18,676 nucleotides of DNA. Source: CAZJUO01 sp964549245. GTDB taxonomy: Bacteria; Patescibacteriota; Patescibacteriia; UBA10025; JAHIVO01. Position 1 is the first letter of the stretch. Every line of letters starts with the position of its first letter. The DNA is taken from positions 1 through 18,676 of the forward strand of contig CAZJUO010000021.1 in assembly GCA_964549245.1 (NCBI GenBank), read 5' to 3'. The notes below the pieces were generated by a model. That model had not been told where the DNA came from, did no database searches, and worked only from the letters and a program-made list of their open reading frames with translations. This document shows positions 6,820 through 13,795 of this stretch, in pieces. Both the position numbers and the translations under genes were made by a program.

Positions 6820-9366
6820 TTACAAATTCCTCCCCCCCATCGGTGGCCCTTGTCGTACTGTAGGTTTCCCAAGTTTTGATTTTTCCAATATTTCAGCCTC
6901 GACTTCGCGGCGGTCCCGGCCGTATTTCATGCGTGATAGTTCCACTATTTTGTTAGCCAAGGCGGTGTTGCCCGGCTCCGGCGGGTAGGTTTTCATATTG
7001 AAAGGTTTTGAAGCGGTGTTATCGATCAGCAACTTTACGTTGGCCGTATACATCTCAACGTTTATCACATCGTATTCATTAAATACCGGCTCAAACTCCT
7101 GCGCCAGCATTTCGGCGTCTTCCACCCCGACCCGGAAAGCGACCATAGTACCGACATTGCCAAAGACCGCGTCGCGGATCCTAGTATCATTATTTTCACG
7201 GACCAGCTGGGAAACATACTGATGGGCGATGGTAAGGTTTAGACGGTACTTTCTGGCTTCAGACAAAATCGTAGCAATGCTATCAGTGACAAAATTCTGA
7301 AACTCATCAATATAAAGGTAAAAATCACTGCGCTGGGTTTCTTTCAAAGCGGCCCGGCGCATAGCCGCCATCTGCAGCTTAGAAACGATGATCATGCCCA
7401 ATAAACTGCTGTTTACTTCCCCGGTGGTGCCTTTGGCTAAATTCACCAACAAGATTTTTTTATTATCCATGACGTCATTGAAATTAAAACCGGATTTTGG
7501 CTGGCCGATAATATTGCGCATCATGGCATTTTCCACAAACCGCCCTACTTTTGAAATCAAATACCCCAACATTTCTGATTTATGGAAGTCAGAAGTTTTG
7601 GCCATCTCCTGCTCCCAAAATGAGCGTACCACCGGATCTTTCACTTTGGCTACTTTATATTTTTGGAATTGCTGGTCAGTGAACATACGCGGAATTTCCA
7701 CGATCGTTCCGGGATATTGCTCATCTTCCATAAGAGTCAGCATGACATTGCGCATATTATGCTCAAACATAGGACCGATCATTTCTGGCGGAAAAAGCTT
7801 TTCAAAAATAGCCACCATCTCCTGTACCGCGAAATCCCGTTCATCCGCTGTAGTGGCCTCCAGCATATTCAAACCCACTGGGCGCTCAATATCCGACGGA
7901 TTAAAAAGTATTACGTCTTCAGACCGCTCCTTGGGAATGTGCTGCACCACCTCCTGTATCAAATCGCCATGAGGATCAACCACACCCACGCCTTTCCCAT
8001 TCTGGATATCCTGAATAATCATATTTGAAAGCATGACTGATTTGCCGACACCCGATTTACCGATTATATACACATGCCGACGGCGATCGTCATCCTTGAT
8101 CTTGATGACCGTATCGTCACCGCGGTACTCGGTATGCCCCAGAACCAGGCCTTCCTTGGGAATATTTGTGGGGGGCGGGGCTTTGCGGGCTTGTAGCCAG
8201 CGGATGTTTGGTGTTTCAGTTAGCGGCAAGGGAAAATGGAACAAGCTGGCCATTTCTTCGGTATTGAAGACTAATTTGCTCCTATCATTAAACCTCCGAT
8301 ATATAAAATCCATGATCAGCTTATTTTTCTTCAAAGGATCCTTGCGCGTAAAACCATTGCCATATTCATATAAGTTGTACTGGCTATAAGTATCGACAAT
8401 ATGTTTTAAGTGGGCCTGCGCACGCTCTTTGCTGCTTGATGACACAATAATGCGGATATTGGCGTCCATGCCTGCTTTGGATGTTTTTTCTTCCAAGCTC
8501 TTGGCGATCTCTTCTTCCCGCGGCGAGAGCTGCCGCTGTTGCAGTTCCTGCTCGTTTTTTTCCTTTTTGGGGAAAAAAGTACGGAACAATTCATATATAA
8601 AACCCCAGAAGCCGCGCCGTCCTATGGCTTCTTTTAAATTCTTGCCTTGGTGCATTTCCCGGGCTACCCGCACGCCCCAATTATGCCACTGTGCCTTGGC
8701 AGACCGGATGACGTACTGGATCGCCACTCCTTCATCGGGATTTATTTTCGAGAGAACGTTGGTTATAGAATTCATGGGATCAATCTCCAACTTCTGATAG
8801 GTGCGGATAGGAAAAATATATGGTTTTCGGAATTCTAAGGTAGTGCCGGCCACCTGGCTCTTGGCGGTAAATAAATTGTACGATTCTACTTCTTCAATTT
8901 GCGAACGGGGGTATTGGGCATGGATATGCTGCTCCATATAGTGGCGCAAATAATTTGGCACTACCACATAGAATGATATCAGTCCCTGGTGGGCCACGAT
9001 TTCCAAAGAAAATATATCCTGCCGCCCAGTCACTGACGTACCCATGCCACGCTGTGCCCGCATGCCACCCAAGGCCGTAAACCAGGCTTCTGTTTCGGCC
9101 AGCATTTCTGCCACTGTTTCCTGCTGTCTATTTTCTTCTTCCTTTATTTCAGATTCCTTGGGCACCGTCACCAGCAGCATCGTTTTGCGCAGCGGGTGCG
9201 GCAAGTGCCGTTCGCTTCTCAAATACCGCCGCAGCAAAAAAAACGCGCCTATGGTAACGATAAGCACTGACACACCCACCAAGATAATGGGGAATGCCGC
9301 GTCCCCCAGTAGTGAAATAAAAAAATCCTTGATAGGGTCTAAAAAACTAAAAGATGGTGTCAGCAT
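6820..9366 (-). CDS. Membrane-anchored VirD4/TraD-like (type IV secretion-type) AAA+ ATPase
   Basis: The protein has 848 residues. One transmembrane helix lies near residues 25-46 (FPIILVGVSVLIVTIGAFFL). Residues 60-240 form an alpha/beta domain of unknown role. A charged coiled-coil linker covers 268-300, and a second alpha/beta region 302-395. The motor domain has Walker A GKSGVGKS (436-443), DPHGDL (464-469), Walker B YLYIDEFQNF (683-692, D687/E688) and AHQYVSQL (714-721), in the order found in TraD/TrwB/VirD4 coupling proteins and related TraG-like ATPases. Family members move DNA or protein across the membrane as hexamers. No relaxase, VirB4 or other secretion genes are visible here, so a classical conjugation system is not shown. 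It follows the small partner gene by 12 nt, with only a weak AAGG upstream, and precedes two surface-protein genes, pointing to an envelope or secretion role. Confidence 0.9.
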   Translation of the reverse strand: MLTPSFSFLDPIKDFFISLLGDAAFPIILVGVSVLIVTIGAFFLLRRYLRSERHLPHPLRKTMLLVTVPKESEIKEEENRQQETVAEMLAETEAWFTALGGMRAQRGMGTSVTGRQDIFSLEIVAHQGLISFYVVVPNYLRHYMEQHIHAQYPRSQIEEVESYNLFTAKSQVAGTTLEFRKPYIFPIRTYQKLEIDPMNSITNVLSKINPDEGVAIQYVIRSAKAQWHNWGVRVAREMHQGKNLKEAIGRRGFWGFIYELFRTFFPKKEKNEQELQQRQLSPREEEIAKSLEEKTSKAGMDANIRIIVSSSSKERAQAHLKHIVDTYSQYNLYEYGNGFTRKDPLKKNKLIMDFIYRRFNDRSKLVFNTEEMASLFHFPLPLTETPNIRWLQARKAPPPTNIPKEGLVLGHTEYRGDDTVIKIKDDDRRRHVYIIGKSGVGKSVMLSNMIIQDIQNGKGVGVVDPHGDLIQEVVQHIPKERSEDVILFNPSDIERPVGLNMLEATTADERDFAVQEMVAIFEKLFPPEMIGPMFEHNMRNVMLTLMEDEQYPGTIVEIPRMFTDQQFQKYKVAKVKDPVVRSFWEQEMAKTSDFHKSEMLGYLISKVGRFVENAMMRNIIGQPKSGFNFNDVMDNKKILLVNLAKGTTGEVNSSLLGMIIVSKLQMAAMRRAALKETQRSDFYLYIDEFQNFVTDSIATILSEARKYRLNLTIAHQYVSQLVRENNDTRIRDAVFGNVGTMVAFRVGVEDAEMLAQEFEPVFNEYDVINVEMYTANVKLLIDNTASKPFNMKTYPPEPGNTALANKIVELSRMKYGRDRREVEAEILEKSKLGKPTVRQGPPMGGRNL

Positions 9367-9378
9367 GGAACTACAGCC

Positions 9379-9930
9379 TTACGTTTGATTATGCTTTTTG
9401 TCGTGCAAATTGAAAATCCGGTCGGTTTTTATTTTCGCTTCCTGTTCAAGGAAAAACTTATTAACCCCCGGTATCAATTTAAGCCATTCTTTAATCAATT
9501 GTAAAACTTCTTTGGCTTTTACTTTTGTCTGCTGGAGCAAAACTTCTATCTTTTGGGCTGTTTCTTCTCCCTTATTTTTAAAAGCGACCTGCTGGTCCGG
9601 GGTCATTTCTATAAACAGCTCATCCAAATGGTCTGATAAAATATTTTCAATGGCTGCCAATTCCTGGCTTTTTTGCTCTTTTTGAATATCTGTTTGGGAA
9701 GCCGGCGGGACGTATTGCCGGCGGGACGTTTCGTCCTCGGTTCTTTTTTCCGCGGTTCGTTCAGCTTCTGTTTCACGGATAGTCTCTTTTTTCTCCAGCG
9801 GTTGTTCTTGAACTTCCCTGGCAGGCGCACGCTCCCTCTCTTTTTTCTGAAAATTAAAAATATCCTCTACCTTTTGAGGCTGCTTAGGCGCTTGCTCTCT
9901 TCTATTAGTGGGCTGTGCCGGATTTGGCAT
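9379..9930 (-). CDS. Small charged helical protein, probable partner of the VirD4-like ATPase
   Basis: The protein has 183 residues and no signal peptide or membrane helix. Residues 1-90 are Glu/Gln/Lys/Arg-rich, low in complexity and probably disordered or coiled coil. Residues 90-175 form an ordered helical domain (AAIENILSDHLDELFIEMTP, QQVAFKNKGEE, LQLIKEWLKLIPGVNKFFLEQEAKI). I do not recognise a named domain. It is the first gene after the promoter at 10000-10028 and ends 12 nt before the ATPase start, so the two proteins are almost certainly made together. An adaptor or regulator that contacts the cytoplasmic face of the ATPase is plausible but is inference from position. The start ATG at 9930 has no SD (AAGTAAATAATT precedes it), like most genes here. 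Confidence 0.88.
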   Translation of the reverse strand: MPNPAQPTNRREQAPKQPQKVEDIFNFQKKERERAPAREVQEQPLEKKETIRETEAERTAEKRTEDETSRRQYVPPASQTDIQKEQKSQELAAIENILSDHLDELFIEMTPDQQVAFKNKGEETAQKIEVLLQQTKVKAKEVLQLIKEWLKLIPGVNKFFLEQEAKIKTDRIFNLHDKKHNQT

Positions 9931-9999
9931 AATTATTTACTTTTATATAAATCAAGGTGTCAATAGTCACAATACTTACGATAAATTCCAGATAAATTA

Positions 10000-10028
10000 A
10001 TTATATCACATTTTTGCCTATTTTTCAA
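10000..10028 (-). promoter_or_regulatory. Promoter of the ATPase/surface-protein unit (extended -10)
   Basis: On the minus strand TTGAAA (10023-10028) is followed after 17 nt by TATAAT (10000-10005), preceded by an extended -10 TGn. The predicted leader is about 63 nt before the start at 9930. A TTGACA nearer the gene, at about 9958-9963, could form a second, weaker promoter. Confidence 0.8.
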
Positions 10029-10068
10029 GGTTTTTTATAAGGATTATTGGAGCTGTGGATAAGTGCCC

Positions 10069-10097
10069 TTGACAAATAAAAACAGGCATGATAGTAT
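10069..10097 (+). promoter_or_regulatory. Strong promoter of the lipoprotein gene (extended -10)
   Basis: A perfect TTGACA (10069-10074) is followed after 17 nt by TAGTAT (10092-10097), preceded by TGA, an extended -10. The predicted transcript starts near 10104, about 50 nt before the ATG. Confidence 0.8.
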
Positions 10098-10141
10098 AAA
10101 ACGTTATTTGAGGAGAGAAAACAACTACCAATCATATATAC

Positions 10142-10147
10142 AGGAGG
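10142..10147 (+). promoter_or_regulatory. Strong Shine-Dalgarno for the lipoprotein gene
   Basis: AGGAGG lies 6 nt before the ATG at 10154 and fixes that start. It is one of only two strong SDs in the window; the other, at 17386-17391, precedes the other orphan gene. Confidence 0.9.
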
Positions 10148-10153
10148 ATACAG

Positions 10154-10681
10154 ATGAGGCACCTCAAACATCTGTTCTTTGTAATTATTATTTTGGCTTT
10201 AACTATCAGCAACATGACTGGTTGCTACTCAATAAAGAAGTTGACTGACCATTATGGTTATACCAACTTCGAAATGGACTCAACTAAACTTCTCGAAGTG
10301 CCGATCATAATTGATGGCGGCGGTTACTACCTTGATGATGAAGTAAAGTTGGCGCATTGCCTTGGCTTTAAAGTCAATCCGCCATATCTTGGAACTAATC
10401 TGGAGCCATCCTATGCCGTTTGGCATTGGGGTTCTATCTGCCATGGCAGATTCAATATTCATCCTAAATGTGGTTCTCATACCGGTCGCGGAAGACTCTG
10501 TCATCCGGATGTAAAATATCGCGGTCTACTGACTGTTGATATTTACTACGTCGAGGTAAGCGTCGAATATGACCACAACGGGCATCGAATCAAATATGAA
10601 TCCGAGCCTATACTCAAAGCTCGAGCCCAAACATTTGTTTGGTGCGAGAGCCACGTTGGGCTAAAGAGATCCAAGCATTAA
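10154..10681 (+). CDS. Putative Cys/His-rich lipoprotein of unknown function
   Basis: The protein has 175 residues. A basic start (MRHLKH) is followed by a hydrophobic stretch (FFVIIILALTI) and a lipobox-like MTGC with C24 as the candidate lipidated cysteine. After processing, about 150 residues would sit outside the membrane. Residues 96-117 hold C96, H97, H103, C106, H109, C116 and H117, a spacing that could bind a metal or form disulfides; C69 and C164 are the other cysteines. Residues 123-150 are beta-rich (LLTVDIYYVEVSVEYDHNG). I recognise no family. The gene is an isolated unit with its own promoter, a perfect SD and a strong hairpin terminator, unlike the SD-less genes around it, so it may be strongly expressed or recently acquired. 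A shorter overlapping plus-strand reading frame at 10063-10248 is not coding. Confidence 0.85.
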   Translation: MRHLKHLFFVIIILALTISNMTGCYSIKKLTDHYGYTNFEMDSTKLLEVPIIIDGGGYYLDDEVKLAHCLGFKVNPPYLGTNLEPSYAVWHWGSICHGRFNIHPKCGSHTGRGRLCHPDVKYRGLLTVDIYYVEVSVEYDHNGHRIKYESEPILKARAQTFVWCESHVGLKRSKH

Positions 10682-10696
10682 GCCAAAATAATTACC

Positions 10697-10730
10697 AGAC
10701 GTCTAAATATGATTTAGACGTCTTTTTTTT
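10697..10730 (+). terminator. Intrinsic terminator of the lipoprotein gene
   Basis: A perfect 11-bp stem (AGACGTCTAAA at 10697-10707 and its complement at 10713-10723) encloses a 5-nt loop and runs straight into eight T. It begins 15 nt after the stop codon. Confidence 0.93.
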
Positions 10731-10742
10731 ATTTACTCTCTC

Positions 10743-10771
10743 TTGCCAAAAGGCAAAAAGTATGCTACAAT
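10743..10771 (+). promoter_or_regulatory. Promoter of the corA-like gene
   Basis: TTGCCA (10743-10748) and TACAAT (10766-10771) are separated by 17 nt, with an extended -10 TGC directly before TACAAT. The leader of about 22 nt is made almost only of A and C and has no SD. Confidence 0.8.
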
Positions 10772-10799
10772 ATAACCAACGTAAACAAAAACAAAAACT

Positions 10800-11744
10800 A
10801 TGGCTATTCAGGAAATACGGGCAAAAAACATGCGGTGGATCGATTTGACCAACGCAAAAAAAATTAATTGCCCGGAAATAAAATTTCTCAAAAAGAATTA
10901 CCACTTCCATCCGATAAATCTGGAGGATTGCATTGTTGATGGCCAGCGTCCTAAGATAGATTCCTACCGCGACCATCTTTTTTTGGTTATGCTCTACCCC
11001 CAGTACAACAGGAAAACCGGCGTTATCGAAGAAAAGGAAGTTGACTTTTTTGTCCATAAAAACTATCTCATTACCGTACACGATTCCAAGCTGCCTACCC
11101 TAGTTCACTTTTTCAACCATCTGAAAAAAACAAAACATTACCGCGAAAAAAATGAATTCCTTTCAAATAATATTATTATCATACTTTACGAATTACATAA
11201 CCGGCTGCTCTCTCACTGCTTTCCGATGCTTGACCATATCAGCCTTGATATCAAACATGCAGAGAAAAATATTTTTTGCGGAAAAGAAAAAGAAATGGTC
11301 AAAGACATCCTGGCCTCACGGCGAAATATCGTTACCTTCAGAAAAACCCTGGCGGCCCATAAAAACATTTACAAAAAACTGCAGCACGCCAACCGCGATA
11401 TCAAATTCTTTGATCCCCTAAAATCGGACGTATACTTCAATAGCCTCATTGACAAGGCAAAAGATATTTGGGACTCCCTAGAAAGCTTCAAAGAATCTAT
11501 TGAGGCTATCCACGAAACCAATGAATCGCTCATCTCCTTCAGACTGAACCAGATTATGAAAACTTTTACCATCATCTCGGTAGTTATCTTTTTACTGACC
11601 CTTACTGCTACCCTCTTGAGCATTGGAGCGCCAGGGACGCCTATTGTTGACTGGCCGTTGGGATTTTGGATAATTATCCTTTTGGAAATATTCATTGCTA
11701 ATTTGGTACTATTCATCTTCAAAAGGAAAAAGTGGCTTGAATAG
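10800..11744 (+). CDS. CorA-like metal ion transporter lacking the GMN motif
   Basis: The protein has 314 residues. The large N-terminal domain has the CorA alpha/beta pattern (PINLEDCIVDGQRPKIDSY, HLFLVMLYPQ, VDFFVHKNYLITVHDS) and a long helical stalk (about 125-250). Two C-terminal helices follow, about 254-274 and 287-307, and the tail is basic (FKRKKWLE). NQIMKTFTIISVVIFLLTLTA matches the CorA pore helix. Where nearly all CorA proteins have Y-G-M-N, this one has L-S-I-G (about 273-276), so the conserved selectivity ring is missing. The protein is probably still a pentameric inner-membrane channel, but Mg2+ or Co2+ selectivity cannot be assumed; it could be specific for another ion or act as a sensor. 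The start is fixed by the promoter 29 nt upstream. The tethered Clp gene follows after 15 nt, probably in one transcript. Confidence 0.9.
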   Translation: MAIQEIRAKNMRWIDLTNAKKINCPEIKFLKKNYHFHPINLEDCIVDGQRPKIDSYRDHLFLVMLYPQYNRKTGVIEEKEVDFFVHKNYLITVHDSKLPTLVHFFNHLKKTKHYREKNEFLSNNIIIILYELHNRLLSHCFPMLDHISLDIKHAEKNIFCGKEKEMVKDILASRRNIVTFRKTLAAHKNIYKKLQHANRDIKFFDPLKSDVYFNSLIDKAKDIWDSLESFKESIEAIHETNESLISFRLNQIMKTFTIISVVIFLLTLTATLLSIGAPGTPIVDWPLGFWIIILLEIFIANLVLFIFKRKKWLE

Positions 11745-11759
11745 CTATCATAATATATT

Positions 11760-12719
11760 ATGGTAAATTATACTTTTCCACTGCTTGTTATCCTGGTGGT
11801 TGTCGGGGCAATCATTGTTTGGTTATACCGTGAAAATATTAAATCCAGATCAGGTCCCCAAGTTCTTAAGCTTTATTCCAAAGATTTAACCGCTCTGGCA
11901 AAAGAAGACCGGCTCGATCCGGTAATTGGCCGTGAACACGAGATAGAACGGGTCATACAAATACTGTCACGCCGTACAAAAAATAATCCGGTACTTATCG
12001 GCCAATCCGGGGTGGGCAAAACTGCCATCGTGGAAGGCCTGGCAAATAAAATCGCGGCTGGTAAAGTCACTGATGCGGTAGCCGGAAAACGTGTAGTGGC
12101 CCTTGATCTAAGCGGCTTGGTAGCCGGAACAAAATACCGCGGTGAATTTGAAAAGCGCCTCAAATCATTAGTTGATGAAATTATTGCCGCTAAAAGGAAA
12201 ATTATCCTTTTTATTGATGAAATGCACACCCTGGCGGAAGCTGGCCAAGCTACCGGGGCTATTGACGCGGCTGATATATTGAAACCCGCACTGGCTCGTG
12301 GCGAACTGCAGGTTATCGGCGCTACTACCATGGAGGATTATAAAAAGTACGTCGAGCGTGATTTGACCCTGGAGCGCCGATTCCAACCAATCATGATTGA
12401 AGAGCCCAACCAGCAGCAAACCATGGCCATCCTCAAAGGCATCCGCTCCCGGTATGAAAACCACCATAAAGTAAAAATAACCGACGACGCGCTGCAAAAA
12501 TGCATTGAGCTGGCCGAACAATATATCCACGACCGCGTCTTCCCTGACAAAGCCATTGACCTGATGGACGAAGCGGCGGCCAAAGTAAAGCTGTCCAGCC
12601 TGCATAATAAACCAGGCGATGCCATGGTAACAGTACAAGGGCCAGACATCGAACAACTTATGTCCGAATGGAAAACCATCGGGCTGGGCGTACAAAAATC
12701 AGAAAATAACAAAGGCTAG
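11760..12719 (+). CDS. Membrane-anchored single-domain Clp (ClpA/ClpB D1-like) AAA+ ATPase
   Basis: The protein has 319 residues. A single hydrophobic helix (residues 6-22, FPLLVILVVVGAIIVWL) tethers a cytoplasmic ATPase domain. That domain matches only the first (D1) AAA+ module of ClpA/ClpB/ClpC: RLDPVIGREHEIERVIQILS, Walker A GQSGVGKT (81-88), pore loop GTKYRGEFE (123-131), Walker B ILFIDEMHTL (149-158), LKPALARGELQVIGATT (174-190), arginine fingers LERRF (204-208) and sensor 2 DKAIDLMDEAAAKVK. The usual Clp N-domain, middle coiled coil and D2 module are absent; full ClpB has about 860 residues. Everything needed for ATP hydrolysis and substrate pulling is present, but no ClpP-binding loop is seen. 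A membrane-protein remodelling role is inference. The gene is intact, with no sign of decay at its ends, so this is an architecture and not a broken clpB. Confidence 0.92.
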   Translation: MVNYTFPLLVILVVVGAIIVWLYRENIKSRSGPQVLKLYSKDLTALAKEDRLDPVIGREHEIERVIQILSRRTKNNPVLIGQSGVGKTAIVEGLANKIAAGKVTDAVAGKRVVALDLSGLVAGTKYRGEFEKRLKSLVDEIIAAKRKIILFIDEMHTLAEAGQATGAIDAADILKPALARGELQVIGATTMEDYKKYVERDLTLERRFQPIMIEEPNQQQTMAILKGIRSRYENHHKVKITDDALQKCIELAEQYIHDRVFPDKAIDLMDEAAAKVKLSSLHNKPGDAMVTVQGPDIEQLMSEWKTIGLGVQKSENNKG

Positions 12720-12778
12720 TTAACATAATGTACAATCAGTACGACCTAACAACTACTTGATTTGTTTTTATCGTAATT

Positions 12779-13660
12779 ATGAGCGGATTTATTTACGTAT
12801 TACTAGGTTCTATTCTCTTTCCCATCGTTGATGTCTTTAAAAAGAAAGCAACGAACAAATTTGACATTAAAATTATTTTTTGGGGCGTGGTTACGTTCGC
12901 GCTACCGATTTACGGATTTGTCCTGCTGTACAACGGGCTGCCGGCCATCGACTCTTCTTTTTGGTGGCTCATAGCGGTCAATACTCCGCTGCTGATTTTC
13001 ACCAACATACTGCTCATAAAAGACGAAAAGATCGCTCCCATATCAACCACCCTGCCGCTGCTTTCATTCACGCCGGTATTTCTTATCTTTACTTCTTTTA
13101 TCCTGCTTGGTGAGCTGCCCAACAAATTTGGGATTATTGGCATTTTTTTAGTGGTACTCGGCGCCCTGTTATTAAAAGGCGAGCGTATCCGTCACGGCTT
13201 TAGTAAAAACCTATATAGCATTTTTAAACGGCGCGAAAGCCAATACATACTTATTATTGCTTTCATTTGGGCCTTTAACAGCAACCTGATTAAATTGGCC
13301 ATACAAGCCAGTTCAGTTTGGTTCTACCTTTTTGTTACTGCCGGTATCGAGGCGCTTATCATGAGTATCTGGCTGGCTTCCAAGCACCGTGCCCATCTAA
13401 AAAAAGTGGTGGCCAAAAACTACCGCTCTACCCTATTAATCATTTTTGCGGCTTTGATAACTGCCCTGGCCGACATATTGTTTTTAACCGGTATGGAAAA
13501 AATCTTTGTTTCGTATGCTATTGCCATTAAACGGGCTTTTCTTATCATTGGCTGTTTGACCCTGGGAGCGACTGTTTTTCATGAAAAAAATATCAAATAT
13601 CGCCTGGCTGGAGCGGGCATCATGGTAGCCGGTATAATTTTTATTTTAATACTGCACTAA
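12779..13660 (+). CDS. EamA/DMT-family transporter 1
   Basis: The protein has 293 residues with about ten hydrophobic segments in two halves, the usual layout of drug/metabolite transporters with two EamA repeats. Landmarks are the first helix (FIYVLLGSILFPIVDVFKKK), PLLSFTPVFLIFTSFILLGELPNKFG closing the first half, and the final helix ending IIFILILH. It is clearly a paralogue of the transporter at 15165-16037, with matching motifs throughout and nearly the same last ten residues. The substrate is unknown; family members export amino acids or other metabolites. It starts 59 nt after the Clp-like gene and may share its transcript. A TACAAT at 12731-12736 lacks a good -35. No SD precedes the ATG. 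A weak hairpin with a T run follows. Confidence 0.9.
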   Translation: MSGFIYVLLGSILFPIVDVFKKKATNKFDIKIIFWGVVTFALPIYGFVLLYNGLPAIDSSFWWLIAVNTPLLIFTNILLIKDEKIAPISTTLPLLSFTPVFLIFTSFILLGELPNKFGIIGIFLVVLGALLLKGERIRHGFSKNLYSIFKRRESQYILIIAFIWAFNSNLIKLAIQASSVWFYLFVTAGIEALIMSIWLASKHRAHLKKVVAKNYRSTLLIIFAALITALADILFLTGMEKIFVSYAIAIKRAFLIIGCLTLGATVFHEKNIKYRLAGAGIMVAGIIFILILH

Positions 13661-13667
13661 ATTTCAC

Positions 13668-13710
13668 CCGCATATCGTTTTGTATAAAAGCTAGGTGCGG
13701 CCTTTTTTAT
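13668..13710 (+). terminator. Possible weak terminator after EamA transporter 1
   Basis: CCGCA (13668-13672) pairs with TGCGG (13696-13700), with an inner TTTT/AAAA pairing, and the hairpin is followed by CCTTTTTT. The internal loops make it weaker than the terminator at 10697. Confidence 0.5.
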
Positions 13711-13712
13711 TA

Positions 13713-13741
13713 TTGATTTATAGAAATAAAAAATGTACAAT
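13713..13741 (+). promoter_or_regulatory. Promoter of cysS and EamA transporter 2
   Basis: TTGATT (13713-13718) and TACAAT (13736-13741) are separated by 17 nt. The leader of about 48 nt is AT-rich, has no SD and is too short for a T-box riboswitch. Confidence 0.7.
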
Positions 13742-13795
13742 GTAATCATTATTACGTAATTTTGAATAAAATTATTCATTATTTTCCTAATCAAT

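Larger units (their letters stand above)
9931..10153. promoter_or_regulatory. Divergent intergenic region with two back-to-back promoters
   Basis: These 223 nt separate the minus-strand ATPase unit from the plus-strand lipoprotein gene. The AT-rich left half carries the minus promoter (10000-10028) and the right half the plus promoter (10069-10097), with about 40 nt between the two -35 boxes. No tRNA, repeat or further gene was seen. A regulator bound between the promoters could affect both, but no clear operator palindrome is visible. Confidence 0.7.

Noticed and set aside
10063..10248. Short open frame overlapping the lipoprotein gene start
   Set aside because: It starts upstream of the promoter's transcript start and has no SD; the lipoprotein frame has a perfect SD and a signal peptide.
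13742..13795. T-box riboswitch before cysS
   Set aside because: The leader is about 48 nt, lacks a specifier stem and T-box sequence, and has only short AT-rich palindromes.
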